In this document: one piece after another, positions 6,747 to 16,553 of the stretch
How positions within the stretch are numbered: the first letter of the stretch is position 1
Layout: each line of letters begins with the position of its first letter
Assembly: GCA_947586855.1 (NCBI GenBank)
Contig: CANPXV010000007.1
Coordinates: forward strand, 1-64,000
Reading direction: 5' to 3'
Length of the DNA stretch: 64,000 nt
Origin: an uncultured Clostridia bacterium
GTDB lineage: Bacteria; Bacillota; Clostridia; Christensenellales; CAG-314
The notes under the pieces: generated by a model
Database searches by the model: none
What the model was told of the DNA's origin: nothing
The model's input: the letters and a program-made list of their open reading frames with translations, nothing else
Translations under genes and position numbers: made by a program

Positions 6747-7811
6747 ATGATTGTTGCAAAATTCGGCGGGACGGCCGTCACTCCGCAAAATCTCATCTAT
6801 TTGCGGCGCATTGTCGGGTCGTCGCACAAAATTGTGGTGGTGTCGGCGGTGGGACGAGAGTTCGTCGGCGATGTCAAGGTGACGGACATGTTGCTTGCCT
6901 ATCACGCCAGCCCATCCGATGCCCTTTGGCAGGCCATTGCGGATAAATATCTGCGCCTTGCCCAGGTCAACGCCATTGTGGCAGATGTCGATGTGCTGCT
7001 CACCGATGCCCGTCAACGTGCCGCCCGTTTCGACGCCCCCTATTGCGCCTCGCTGGGAGAGGAGCTTTCCGCCCGATTGGTGGCGGCCTACCTCGATGCG
7101 GACTATTTGGAGGCGGAGCAGGTTGTGCGATTTGCCCCCGACGGCCAGCTGCAAGCGCAGCGAACCCTCGATTTGCTGCAAAAATCCGTCCAAAGCGGCA
7201 AACTTTACGTGATGGGCGGCTTTTACGGCGGCAGCGATAGGCACGGGCGACGCACTTTTCCCCGTGGCGGCGGCGACATCAGCGGTGCGTTGGCTGCTGC
7301 TGCGGCAGGCGCCCACCTGTACGAAAATTGGACAGATGCCAACGGTGTATGCGTGGCCGACCCCACATTGGTGCCCGATGTCGCCACGGTAGACGGCCTC
7401 AGCTATGCGCAGATGCGGTTGTTGTCCCAAGCGGGCGCCGAAGTGCTGCATCCGGACGCCGTTTTGCCTTGTTGCGATCGGTGCATACCCATCAAAATCG
7501 GCAATTTTTTCCGTCCCTACGGCCCAAGCACGCTCATTTCCAACTGCCCGTCGCAAAATCGGCTGCTGTCCCTTGCGCAAAAGGCCACGGTGGACGGATA
7601 TGTCACCACGCTGCTGCACAGCTATCCGCAGTGGCAAATTTTGGACAAAATCGCCCGATTTTTGCGCAGTAGGACCTCGCAGGTGAGCTTTTTTGACCGT
7701 TCGGCGACGGTGGACCCGTCCTTCGGCATCTCTTTCGAGGCGCACGTCGTCCGCATATCTTCGCCCGATTCCATTCTTCGCCCGCTGTACGACGTCCTCG
7801 TCCGCACGTAG
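6747..7811 (+). CDS. lysC: Aspartate kinase with shortened regulatory region
   Basis: 354 residues. Kinase-domain motifs of aspartokinase are present in order: KFGGTAV at the start, GEELSARLVAAYL, ENWTDANGV, and LSYAQMRLLSQAGAEVLHP. It should phosphorylate aspartate for lysine, threonine and methionine synthesis, and pairs functionally with ddh. Two oddities. The usual GRGGSD loop reads PRGGGD. Only about 85-90 residues follow the kinase domain, where most aspartokinases have a pair of ACT domains for feedback control. The start at 6747 fits the conserved N-terminus; no good ribosome site precedes it, and an upstream extension to 6609 looks non-native. Assignment to the family is good; normal activity and regulation are less certain. 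Confidence 0.75.
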   Translation: MIVAKFGGTAVTPQNLIYLRRIVGSSHKIVVVSAVGREFVGDVKVTDMLLAYHASPSDALWQAIADKYLRLAQVNAIVADVDVLLTDARQRAARFDAPYCASLGEELSARLVAAYLDADYLEAEQVVRFAPDGQLQAQRTLDLLQKSVQSGKLYVMGGFYGGSDRHGRRTFPRGGGDISGALAAAAAGAHLYENWTDANGVCVADPTLVPDVATVDGLSYAQMRLLSQAGAEVLHPDAVLPCCDRCIPIKIGNFFRPYGPSTLISNCPSQNRLLSLAQKATVDGYVTTLLHSYPQWQILDKIARFLRSRTSQVSFFDRSATVDPSFGISFEAHVVRISSPDSILRPLYDVLVRT

Positions 7812-7947
7812 CCGCCCTCGCACCAAAACCCGACGTTTGCCCGCCCTGATGTCTTGCTCGTTTGTCGATTTGCGATTTTTTTGCCCCTCGCCGCCCCGCA
7901 AATTGCGTCGATATGACCGCCCACACGCCTCAATTGAGCCGTAAATC

Positions 7948-7976
7948 TTGACACTTTTTGCGCTTTCGTCTACAAT
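7948..7976 (+). promoter_or_regulatory. Promoter of the BaiN/HI0933-type flavoprotein gene
   Basis: Perfect TTGACA (7948-7953), 17-bp spacer, TACAAT (7971-7976); the ATG follows at 7996 after a GAGAGG site. Confidence 0.85.
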
Positions 7977-7995
7977 ATAGCGTAGAGAGGTACCT

Positions 7996-9171
7996 ATGAA
8001 AACTTTGGTTATCGGCGGCGGCATGTCGGGGCTTACCTATGCCACAGTCGCCCTCAAAAACGGCTGGGACGTCACTTTGGCGGAGCGCAACGCCCGTGTG
8101 GGCAAAAAAATCTCCATGACGGGCAACGGCCGCTGCAACATCGGCAACGAGCACGTTTCGCCCGCCTGTTACAATCGCAGCAGTGTGGTTTCGCACGTGC
8201 TGGACGTGATTTCGGTGGAGGAGTACAAGCTTTTTCTCAATTCCTGCGGGATCTTCACCTACACGGACGGCGACGGGCGCATGTATCCGCTAAGCGACAG
8301 CGCCTCCAACGTGGTGGATTGTTTCCGCCACCAAATTTCCAAGCAGGGCGGCCGCCTGCTCACCGATACCGTTGTCAGCAGCGTGCAGCGCAGTGCAGAT
8401 GGTTTCGACGTGACGATGGGCGGCAAAACGGAGCATTTCGACCGTGTTGTGTTGGCATGCGGCAGCGGAAGTCAGGCCGAGCCCACCAATGCGATGCGGC
8501 TTGTTTCGCCGGCGTACTTTACGCCCGTGTGCCCCTCGCTGGTGCCCGTCAGGGTGATGGGCATGGACGGCTCCCTCAACGGTCTGCGCACCCGTGCCAA
8601 AGTTACCCTGTGGGATGGTGACAAGCAACTTGCCTGCGAGACGGGCGAGGTGCAATTCAAAGATTACGGTCTGTCGGGCATATGCGTGCTCAATTTGTCC
8701 GCCCTGATTGCTCGCCGAGAGGTGCAGCGCAAAAGCGGCGACTACCGTTTCGATTTGGACGTCGTGCCCGATATGACGCAGTGGCAGTTGGAGGACGTGG
8801 TGCATCGCCGCCTTTTGTCGGGAGAGCGGAACAAGCTGTTTTACGGCATTTTGCACAACAAGCTGGCCGAGCATATCGTGCGCCGAGCGGGCACACACGC
8901 CAATGCGGCCCAGATTGCCCACCTAGCCAAGAACCTGCCCTTCCGTTTCGACCGCCTGCTGGACTACTCGATGAGTCAGGTGACGGCGGGCGGCATTGCC
9001 TCCAACAACGTGGATATCGCCACGTTGCAACTGCCCTCGGGGGTGGTGGCGCTGGGCGAGGTGCTGGATGTGGACGGCATATGCGGCGGCTACAATCTGT
9101 TTTTTGCGGCGGCTTCGGCGCTGTACACCTTCACTGCGGCACAGCGTGCCAAGGCCTATTCGATCAGCTGA
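7996..9171 (+). CDS. HI0933/BaiN-family FAD-dependent oxidoreductase
   Basis: 391 residues. N-terminal dinucleotide-binding motif (VIGGGMSGLTYA, then an Asp/Glu-rich strand end LAERN), the family signature KISMTGNGRCNIGN, an internal GSGSQAEPTNA, and the C-terminal FAD motif ALGEVLDVDGICGGYN. This matches the HI0933-like (YhiN/BaiN) flavoproteins, most of unknown substrate; the Clostridium BaiN member acts in bile acid reduction. It has its own strong promoter. The next gene is a second flavoprotein of a different family, 154 bp downstream. No substrate can be deduced. Confidence 0.88.
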   Translation: MKTLVIGGGMSGLTYATVALKNGWDVTLAERNARVGKKISMTGNGRCNIGNEHVSPACYNRSSVVSHVLDVISVEEYKLFLNSCGIFTYTDGDGRMYPLSDSASNVVDCFRHQISKQGGRLLTDTVVSSVQRSADGFDVTMGGKTEHFDRVVLACGSGSQAEPTNAMRLVSPAYFTPVCPSLVPVRVMGMDGSLNGLRTRAKVTLWDGDKQLACETGEVQFKDYGLSGICVLNLSALIARREVQRKSGDYRFDLDVVPDMTQWQLEDVVHRRLLSGERNKLFYGILHNKLAEHIVRRAGTHANAAQIAHLAKNLPFRFDRLLDYSMSQVTAGGIASNNVDIATLQLPSGVVALGEVLDVDGICGGYNLFFAAASALYTFTAAQRAKAYSIS

Positions 9172-9251
9172 AACGTTTCCCTTGCGCCACTTCGCAGTCA
9201 GATTGTTGCTGTGCTGCATTTTACGGCCAATCTTGCAAAACAGCTATTTCA

Positions 9252-9305
9252 GGGCTTAACTATGTCGATTTTTGCCCTTTTATAGAATACTATCACACAC
9301 ATAGT
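9252..9305 (+). repeat. Palindromic 53-bp repeat, copy 1
   Basis: GGGCTTAACTATGTC ... ATAGAATACTATCACACACATAG, with ACTATGT (9259-9265) pairing with ACATAGT (9299-9305). A second copy with the same layout lies at 22322-22374 and a 3' half at 39432-39462. Confidence 0.65.
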
Positions 9306-9325
9306 AGCCAAATTAGTATATAATT

Positions 9326-10909
9326 ATGTCATATTTCGTCACAAAACCGCTAAATATTCCCGTGGGAGATGACGTCATGCAGGTGCGTGTGCGCTTATGC
9401 AAGCTGCTGCGATTGAAGGATAAAGAACTACTCAACTTCTGCCTGCACCGTCAAAGCGTGGACGCCCGCAACAAGTCGGACGTGCACTTTGTGTGCTCCT
9501 ACGTGGTGGAGGCCGCTCGCACGCCTTGCAACGCCACGCCCTACGCTCCGCCGCAGGATGTTCTTTTGAATGAAACCCACCAGGGCGAGGGCCTCAATTG
9601 CATTGTGGTGGGCGCAGGTCCTGCGGGGCTTTTTGCTGCGCTCTATCTGGTGCAGCAGGGTGCCCATGTTACCGTGGTGGAGCGTGGCTCCGACGTCACC
9701 ATTCGGCAGGCCAAGGTGCGCAGCTTTTTCGATGGCGGCCCATTCGACCCCGATTGCAACGTGCAGTTTGGTCTGGGCGGAGCGGGCACTTTTTCCGACG
9801 GCAAGCTGACAACGGGTATTTCGTCGCCCCTCACGCACACCGTTTTCAACCAATTTGTACGCAGCGGCGCACCGCAAAGCATACTCACGGACGCCCTCCC
9901 CCACATTGGCACCGACCGACTTGTGGACGTGGTGGCGGATATGCGCAACCGTATCCAACAGCTGGGCGGCACCTTTCTGTTCGATAGTCCCGTCGAAAAC
10001 TTCCTTTTGGACGGCGGCACAGTGCGAGGCGTCGTGTTGCGCAGCGGCACCAAGCTATCGGCCGACGCAGTGTTGCTTGCCTGCGGCCATAGCGCCCGCA
10101 ACCTGTTTGAGCTGCTGCACCAAATGGGCGCACAGCTGATTTTCAAGCCCTTTGCGGTGGGCCTCAGGATAGAGCACACCCGCAGTTTTATCAACACAGC
10201 GCAGTACGGGGCGCTTTTTGCCACCCACAGAGACCTGCCCGCCGCCAGCTACAAATTGGTGATGAACGCCCCCTCTCGCAGCTGTTACAGTTTTTGCATG
10301 TGCCCGGGCGGAGTGGTGGTTGCGGCCAACTCCGAGCCGAACACGGTGGTGGTCAACGGCATGAGTGCCTATGCACGCAACGCCGCCAACAGCAACAGCG
10401 CCTTGGTGGTCAACGTCACTGCGCAGGATATGCAGGATTTCGGTTTTGGCGACGGCCCCCTTGCGGGTGTGGCCTTCCAGCGTGATCTGGAACGCAAAGC
10501 CTATCTTTTGGGCGGCGGCAACTACCTTGCCCCCTGCCAAAACGTCGCCGATTTTCTCCGCAACCGCACCTCGACGGCCTTCGATGTGGCGCCCTCCTAC
10601 CCGTGCGGCGTGGGTTCGGCCAATCTGCGCAGCCTGTTGCCGCAGCCCCTTTCGCAAACGTTGTGCGATGCGCTGGGCTATTTCGACCGCAAAATCGCAG
10701 GATTTGGCACAAGCGGCGTGCTTACGGGGGTGGAAAGCCGCACTTCATCGCCCGTCCGCATAGTGCGCAACGACGCCTTCCAAAGCAATCTTGGCAACTT
10801 GTACCCCATTGGAGAGGGCGCAGGATATGCCGGCGGGATAGTGTCGTCGGCGGTGGACGGCCTGCGTGTCGCCATGCACATCGTTCAGTCCCATTCACCT
10901 CGTCGGTGA
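9326..10909 (+). CDS. COG2509-type FAD-dependent dehydrogenase
   Basis: 527 residues. An N-terminal ~90-residue domain (ending QSVDARNKSDVHFVCSYVVE) precedes a Rossmann FAD site (CIVVGAGPAGLFAALYLVQ, then VVERG), GLGGAGTFSDGKLTTGI, GHSARNLFELL, and a terminal GEGAGYAGGI binding motif. This layout is that of the large uncharacterised FAD-dependent dehydrogenases widespread in Clostridia. The start at 9326 keeps the conserved first strand (TKPLNIPVGDD) but has no ribosome site, and a TATAAT ends only 1-2 nt before it. The next Met at 9377 has GGGAG upstream, so the true start is uncertain. Substrate unknown. Confidence 0.85.
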   Translation: MSYFVTKPLNIPVGDDVMQVRVRLCKLLRLKDKELLNFCLHRQSVDARNKSDVHFVCSYVVEAARTPCNATPYAPPQDVLLNETHQGEGLNCIVVGAGPAGLFAALYLVQQGAHVTVVERGSDVTIRQAKVRSFFDGGPFDPDCNVQFGLGGAGTFSDGKLTTGISSPLTHTVFNQFVRSGAPQSILTDALPHIGTDRLVDVVADMRNRIQQLGGTFLFDSPVENFLLDGGTVRGVVLRSGTKLSADAVLLACGHSARNLFELLHQMGAQLIFKPFAVGLRIEHTRSFINTAQYGALFATHRDLPAASYKLVMNAPSRSCYSFCMCPGGVVVAANSEPNTVVVNGMSAYARNAANSNSALVVNVTAQDMQDFGFGDGPLAGVAFQRDLERKAYLLGGGNYLAPCQNVADFLRNRTSTAFDVAPSYPCGVGSANLRSLLPQPLSQTLCDALGYFDRKIAGFGTSGVLTGVESRTSSPVRIVRNDAFQSNLGNLYPIGEGAGYAGGIVSSAVDGLRVAMHIVQSHSPRR

Positions 10910-10923
10910 GATTGGCAAATAAT

Positions 10924-10958
10924 AACGGCCTGACATCACGTCAAGCCGTTCATTTTTT
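10924..10958. terminator. Terminator between convergent genes
   Basis: AACGGC (10924-10929) pairs with GCCGTT (10945-10950), with inner TGAC/GTCA pairing, then a T6 run. It ends the rightward flavoprotein transcript and may also serve the leftward giant gene ending at 10997. Confidence 0.75.
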
Positions 10959-10996
10959 ACTCTTTTTTGCGTTTTGCGCTCTTGGGTTGCGCTCGT

Positions 10997-13900
10997 TTAA
11001 CCTACGCCGCCTGTAATTTGTATCTTGTTGACTATATTCAGCATTTCGCTCACGAAGTCCACCAACAGCATATTTTTCCATTCATAGCCGTGTTCTTCGC
11101 TCGGCGAGCCGTGGTGTTCGCTTATCTCTTGCCAGAATTGCTCAGCCGTCAGGCTTTCGGGGCTTGTTGCTTTTTTCATCAAATATGTGGTCAGATTGCA
11201 GTCGTCGTGTTTTTGTCCCTCGGGCAAATCTTCCTCAAATATGATGGCCAGCAGTGCAATATTTTCGGGTTCCAACGTCATCATTCCGCTGTCCATGATG
11301 TCGCCCACGGTCAGATCCTGTGCAATACCCGTCATCTGGCTGCCCGTCAGTTCGTCGATACGCAAGTTGGCGATCTTGCCGTTCAGCCCCTTGGCTATCG
11401 AGCAGGGATATTGGCCACCGCCGCCCGGCGTTCCGTGGGAGTGAGTTTCGTCAGCGTCGTTTCTGTCGTCGCAGTCGTACCACACAAAGCCGTAGCAGCG
11501 GAATGTGTGCTCCTTGTGCTCAACTTTGCCGCAGGTGGAGCCCTTGCCATCCTCGTCCACATCGCCGCAAACATCCGTTTCATGGGTGTGCAGTTCCTTC
11601 TTGCAGGTCAGTTGCGCCTCGTAGTAGACGTTGTTTTTCACATCGTGGTAGTACAGTTTGCCGTCGCCGCTGCCCTGCACCTTCACGATTTCGTCCAGAT
11701 AGCTGCGTTTTTCGTTGGTGTCCTTTGCAACGGTCTCAAACGTTTTGCCCGCCACCTCCTTGGTGACGTCGTTGCGCTCAAAGTTCATGGCTACGCCCAC
11801 ATACACGGCGTCCAGCTCGTCGCTCAGGTCGCCAATCTTGACGTCCTTCAATTCTTTCAGCAGGCCGTTGGCGTTGTCCAGCGTCAGCACGTCGCCCAGC
11901 GGGGTGTCGTTTACGGTGTCGGTGATGGTGTCGCCGTCCATTTCGCTCACTTTCAGCCGAGCAAGCCTGCCGATAAGTTTGTCGGCGGCAACGTAGCAAT
12001 CGTCGGTGTGTTGAACGTGTTCGGGATCGCCCTCGTGCTTGCAATTAAGCGTGTACCAATTGAAGCGGTAGCAGTCCAGACTGTGCGTGTGTTCCTCTTT
12101 GTCGCAGCTACCTAAGCCCTCGCAACTTGCGTCGTGCGTGTGCTCCTCTTTGGTGCAGTACATCGCAGCGTCGTACCAGATTCCGTCGTCGCCCAGCAAT
12201 GCAAAGTGTTCGCTGTCGGCGGTGTTGCGTTTAAGTTTGCCCAACTCGTCCGGGCCCGTCATGTCCGCATAGCCGCTGCTCACGTCCACGGGCTTTTTGA
12301 CGTATTTCAAAAATGCGCCCAGGTACATGTCGTCGATTGCGCCGCCCAGCTCGCCGATAGGCACGTCCGCAAGGGACAGCAGCGATTCGGGCACGTTGTC
12401 GCCCATCACGTCCTGCAACGTAAAGCTCTGGATGGTGTCGTTGAGGTCGCCCAACTCGTCCACCCGTTCATTGGCCAGCTTGCCCATCATGCCGTCGGCC
12501 ACGATGTAATAGTTGTTTTCGTCGTTGTCCTCGGTGGGCAGCCATTCGCCCGCCGCTTTGTGGTGGTCGGCCTCGGTGTGATCGACGATATCGCACACCT
12601 TGTACCACACATAGCCGTAGCAGCTTGCGTCATGGACGTGGTGCTTTTCGTTGGTGCAGTCGGCGCCGTCCACTCCGCAGTTCTCGTCGTGGGGCACTTC
12701 CTTTTTGGTGCAGGTCAGCGCAGCCTCGTACCAGATGTCGCCGCCCTGCTTGATGGCGTTGCCGCTTGTGTCCAGCCGCACTTCGCCATCCGTCACCTTG
12801 CCCGTTTCGTCGGTCAGTTCGGGCAGAGTTGCGCCGCCGACAGTTGCGCCGTAGTTGTTTTCGGTGACGCCCTCGCCGATTTCCGTCACGGTCTTGCGCC
12901 TGTACTCCAAAAAGTCGCCCAGATACATGCCGTTGATGGCGTCATTGAGGTTGCCGATTTTTTCGTCCTTGATACTGCCCAGCATATCGGGCACGTCGTC
13001 GCCCAGCACGTCCGCCAGGGTAAAGTCCTTGATAGTTTCGTCGAGGTCGCCCATGTCGCCCACTTTTTCGCGGGCCAATTTGGACATCATGCCGGTGGTG
13101 GGGATGTAGTGCACCTCCACGCCGTCCTTATCCTCAAATATCCACTCGCTTGTCTTGTCGCACTCGTGATCGCCATCGATTTTTTCGTACCACACAAAGT
13201 CGTAGCAATCCACGCCGTGGACGTGGTGGGTCTCGTCGGTGCAGTTGCCCTCTTCGCCGCCGCAATCGTCGGTGTGATTTTTCTCTTCTTTGTCGCAGAC
13301 GTACACCGCCTCATACCAGGTTTCGCCGTCGTCCTCCGTCTTGGCATAGGCCTTTTCTGCGCCGTCTTGTGTTTCCACAACAACGATTTCGTCCGTCTCA
13401 AACACGACTGTGTAGCCCGATCGATCTTCGGGCACGTCCACGGGCCTGCGCTTGTAGTGGAGGAAGTCTCCCAAGTACACGTTGTCGATAGCGGCGTCCA
13501 TCTCGTTGATGGGGGTATCTTTCAGCGATTCCAGCATTTCGGGCACGTTGTCGCCCATCACGTCTTGCAGAGTAAATTCCTGCACGGTCTCGTTGAGGTT
13601 GCCCATATTGCCCACATGTTCGTTGGCCAGCTTGCCCATCATGCCGTCGGCCACGATGTAATAGTTGTTTTCGTCGTTATCCTCGGTGGGCAGCCAATCG
13701 CCGGCGGCAGCGTGGGCGTCAGCGTCGGTGTGTTCGACGTCCTCGCACACCTTGTACCACACAAAGCCGTAGCAGCTTGCGTCGTGGACGTGGTGCTTTT
13801 CGTTGGTGCAGTCGGCGCCGTCCACTCCGCAGTTCTCGTCGTGGGGCACTTCCTTTTTGGTGCAGGTCAGCGCAGCCTCGTACCACATTTCGCCCGCCTG

Positions 13901-16549
13901 TTTGATGGCGTTGCCATCTTTGTCGATCTTGACCGCACCATCCGACACTTTGCCCTCTTCGTCTGTCAGTTCGGGCAGGGTGACATTGTCAAAGTCCGCC
14001 TCGTCCTTGCCCAGATCTTTCAGCGTTTTGCGGCGATATTCCAGCAGCTCGCCCAGATACATGTTGTCGATAGCTTCGTCCAGCTTGCCGACGGGCGTAT
14101 CTTTCAGACTGCTCAGCATGCCGGGCAGGTCGTCTCCCATAACCTCGCCGAGGGTCAGCTCCTTGGCCTTGTCGTTGAGGTTGCCCAGGTTTTTGACCTG
14201 TTCATCGGCCAGCTTGCCCATCATGTCGTTGTTGCGGACGTAGTATTCTTCCTCGCCCTCAGGCAGCCATTCGCCCTCGTGCGTGTGATCCTCTTGGGTA
14301 TTTTCGCACTTTTCGTACCACCAGAAGCCGTAGCAGCTTGCGTCGTGGACGTGGTGGGTCTCGTCGGTGCAACTTTCGGGGGCGCCGCACTCCTCGGTGT
14401 GGGGCACTTCCTTTTCGATACAGGTCAGGCGCGCCTCGTACCAGATGTCGTCCGCCAGCTTGGCGTATTCCGTCACGGCCTCGTCGCCCTCGCCGACGAG
14501 CTTGCATTTCAGCCCGTCAATTACGTTGCCGTTGATGTCTGTGACGTCCTTGGTGTAGGTAGCCAACTCGCCCTCGGTCAGCGGTCTGCGCTTAAAGGAC
14601 AGCAATTCGCCCAGATACATATCGTTGATGGCGTCGTTCATGTCGCCGATGGGCGTGTCCTTGATACTATCCAGAATATCCGGCACGTCGTCGCCCATCA
14701 CGTCCGCCAAGGTAAACTCCTTCACGGCGTCATCCAGGTTGGACATATCGGCAATTTGCTTGTTGGATAGCTTGGCCATCATGCCTTCCAGCGGCACAAA
14801 GGGCAGTTGTTCGTCGTTGTTGTCCTCGGGCACCCATTCGCCCTCGTGGGTGTGATCGGACTCGGCGTTTTCGCACTGCTCGTACCACACAAAGCCGAAG
14901 CAGCCCGCCACATTGTGGGTGTGCTCTTCCAGACCGCAAATTTCGCCCTTGCCGTCGGGGTCGATAACGCCGCACTCAGCGGTGTGTTGATGTTCTTCCT
15001 TTATGCAGGTAAGCCCGCCCTCGTACCAGGTTTTGCCGTCGGGCGAAAGGCCCAGCACATTGCCTTCGGCGTCCTTTATCAGATATTTGCTCGGTTCTTC
15101 GTCCTCTTCGGGCGTTTCGTTTTTGTATAGCTCTATCACGTTGCCCTCGGGCTGCTCGTCCAGCTTTCTCATGCGGAAGCCCAGCAGTTGGCCGAGATAC
15201 ATGTCGTCTATGCCGCCGTCTATCAGTTCGCCTATGGTCATATCGGACAAATTTTCAAACATACCGCTCATTTCCTGCCCTTCAAGCAGCTCGTTGAGGG
15301 GGATATTCATCATCTTGTCCATCAGGGCGTCACTTTCCGGGTCGGTCATCATGCCGATCGTCACGTCGGCGATGGCGGCGTACAGTCCGGTTGCGGCAGC
15401 GTAGTGCACGCCGTCCAGTACAAGGTCGCCTTCGGCCTCTTCTTCGGCGGCAGTGGTGCTGTACCACACAAAGCCGTAGCAATCGATGGTGTGCACGTGC
15501 TCTTCGTCCTCGTCGGTGCACACAAGTTTGGCCTCGTATCTGTCCGTGCGAGGCTCCTCCTCGCCCTCCTTTTCGACTACCTTCACCAGCGCAAAGTCAT
15601 CGCCGTTTTGCCACAGAGTGTAGTTGTCGTTTTTCAGATCCGTCTCGGTGTAGCCCTCAAATGCGGCCTCGTCCAGCAGATTGCGTTGCAGGTTGACCAG
15701 GTCGCCGAGGTACACGTCGTTTATCATATCGTCGGGGTTCAGGTTGCCCTCTGCGTCGATGAGGTCGGCCAGGGCATTTTCGCCGAATATTGCCGTCAAA
15801 AACGTGCTTGCGTCGCCCAACAGTTCGGTCAGCGGCAGCTTGCCCATTTCGTCAAAGGCGCCTCCCAGCTTAAACTCCAACAGCATATTGCCGTCCATAC
15901 CGCCCAGCAGGGGCCCCAACTTGGCTTGTCCGATGGCCCAGATCAGCGAGTTATCCTCTGTTTTGTCCAGCGGCAGCATGCCCAGCGCCATTTCCGACAG
16001 GCGCACGTCGGCAAACACGGTGGCAATGCCGTCTTCCGCCATCAGGTCGTTCATGCTGAATGCGGACAGCTTTTCCAGCACCGAGTCGGGGAACATTGCA
16101 TTGGCCGAACCGTCCTCGCCTTGCTCTCCGCCGGCAAACATATTCAGCAGGGCGGGTATCACGCTCACCCTGATCTGATTCATCGCCATGTTTCTGTCGC
16201 CGCCGATCAGCTCAAAAATGGGCACATCAAGCACTTCTTGCGGCACAGGCTTGCCCCCAAACAGCTCGCTTGGGTTGATATTATATTTCTCGCAGAACTG
16301 CCCAAAGGTAAAGTACTGCCCGTTCTCGTCCGTGATGCCCACCTTGCTGCGATACAGCTCGCTTACCGATTTGTATATATCCAGCAACGACATGTTGGCC
16401 AAGTCGCCCAGGTACTTTACGCTGTCGTAGGACAGGTCGCTGGGTTTGATAACCGTAGCGGCAATAAGGATGCCTCCGGCGATTGCTCCGATAAAGAAGA
16501 TAATGCCGAAAATCATTCCCAAGAAAAATGCCAATACTCTTCTTCCCAT
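10997..16549 (-). CDS. 1,850-residue membrane-anchored protein with about eight Cys/His-rich repeats
   Basis: Start at 16549, chosen because GAGGT lies 6 nt upstream. One hydrophobic segment (residues ~4-32) follows MGRR and should anchor the protein with the rest outside. After ~280 unique residues come about eight repeats of 170-200 residues. Each has a (D/N)xMYLGxLLxxxRR-like start (codons near 15708, 15197, 14614, 14056, 13471, 12924, 12318, 11795). A Cys/His cluster follows, of the type LTCxKEEHxHTxxCG...EEHxHxxxCYGFVWY. Then comes GMMGKLANEQV...NLNDT, then FTLxDVMGDDVPDML and SLKDTPIGDM. The composition is very acidic. No LPXTG or catalytic motif is seen. H-x-H-x3-C motifs of this kind occur in large surface proteins of gut Firmicutes but have no firm function; metal binding is my inference. 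It lies 4 bp after the GDPD gene. Confidence 0.85.
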   Translation of the reverse strand: MGRRVLAFFLGMIFGIIFFIGAIAGGILIAATVIKPSDLSYDSVKYLGDLANMSLLDIYKSVSELYRSKVGITDENGQYFTFGQFCEKYNINPSELFGGKPVPQEVLDVPIFELIGGDRNMAMNQIRVSVIPALLNMFAGGEQGEDGSANAMFPDSVLEKLSAFSMNDLMAEDGIATVFADVRLSEMALGMLPLDKTEDNSLIWAIGQAKLGPLLGGMDGNMLLEFKLGGAFDEMGKLPLTELLGDASTFLTAIFGENALADLIDAEGNLNPDDMINDVYLGDLVNLQRNLLDEAAFEGYTETDLKNDNYTLWQNGDDFALVKVVEKEGEEEPRTDRYEAKLVCTDEDEEHVHTIDCYGFVWYSTTAAEEEAEGDLVLDGVHYAAATGLYAAIADVTIGMMTDPESDALMDKMMNIPLNELLEGQEMSGMFENLSDMTIGELIDGGIDDMYLGQLLGFRMRKLDEQPEGNVIELYKNETPEEDEEPSKYLIKDAEGNVLGLSPDGKTWYEGGLTCIKEEHQHTAECGVIDPDGKGEICGLEEHTHNVAGCFGFVWYEQCENAESDHTHEGEWVPEDNNDEQLPFVPLEGMMAKLSNKQIADMSNLDDAVKEFTLADVMGDDVPDILDSIKDTPIGDMNDAINDMYLGELLSFKRRPLTEGELATYTKDVTDINGNVIDGLKCKLVGEGDEAVTEYAKLADDIWYEARLTCIEKEVPHTEECGAPESCTDETHHVHDASCYGFWWYEKCENTQEDHTHEGEWLPEGEEEYYVRNNDMMGKLADEQVKNLGNLNDKAKELTLGEVMGDDLPGMLSSLKDTPVGKLDEAIDNMYLGELLEYRRKTLKDLGKDEADFDNVTLPELTDEEGKVSDGAVKIDKDGNAIKQAGEMWYEAALTCTKKEVPHDENCGVDGADCTNEKHHVHDASCYGFVWYKVCEDVEHTDADAHAAAGDWLPTEDNDENNYYIVADGMMGKLANEHVGNMGNLNETVQEFTLQDVMGDNVPEMLESLKDTPINEMDAAIDNVYLGDFLHYKRRPVDVPEDRSGYTVVFETDEIVVVETQDGAEKAYAKTEDDGETWYEAVYVCDKEEKNHTDDCGGEEGNCTDETHHVHGVDCYDFVWYEKIDGDHECDKTSEWIFEDKDGVEVHYIPTTGMMSKLAREKVGDMGDLDETIKDFTLADVLGDDVPDMLGSIKDEKIGNLNDAINGMYLGDFLEYRRKTVTEIGEGVTENNYGATVGGATLPELTDETGKVTDGEVRLDTSGNAIKQGGDIWYEAALTCTKKEVPHDENCGVDGADCTNEKHHVHDASCYGYVWYKVCDIVDHTEADHHKAAGEWLPTEDNDENNYYIVADGMMGKLANERVDELGDLNDTIQSFTLQDVMGDNVPESLLSLADVPIGELGGAIDDMYLGAFLKYVKKPVDVSSGYADMTGPDELGKLKRNTADSEHFALLGDDGIWYDAAMYCTKEEHTHDASCEGLGSCDKEEHTHSLDCYRFNWYTLNCKHEGDPEHVQHTDDCYVAADKLIGRLARLKVSEMDGDTITDTVNDTPLGDVLTLDNANGLLKELKDVKIGDLSDELDAVYVGVAMNFERNDVTKEVAGKTFETVAKDTNEKRSYLDEIVKVQGSGDGKLYYHDVKNNVYYEAQLTCKKELHTHETDVCGDVDEDGKGSTCGKVEHKEHTFRCYGFVWYDCDDRNDADETHSHGTPGGGGQYPCSIAKGLNGKIANLRIDELTGSQMTGIAQDLTVGDIMDSGMMTLEPENIALLAIIFEEDLPEGQKHDDCNLTTYLMKKATSPESLTAEQFWQEISEHHGSPSEEHGYEWKNMLLVDFVSEMLNIVNKIQITGGVG

Positions 16550-16553
16550 AGTG

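Noticed and set aside
12134-14770. 878-residue open frame on the + strand opposite the giant repeat gene
   Set aside because: It mirrors the repeats of the leftward gene in antisense, has no ribosome site and resembles no family. The leftward frame has a proper start, membrane segment and coherent repeats.
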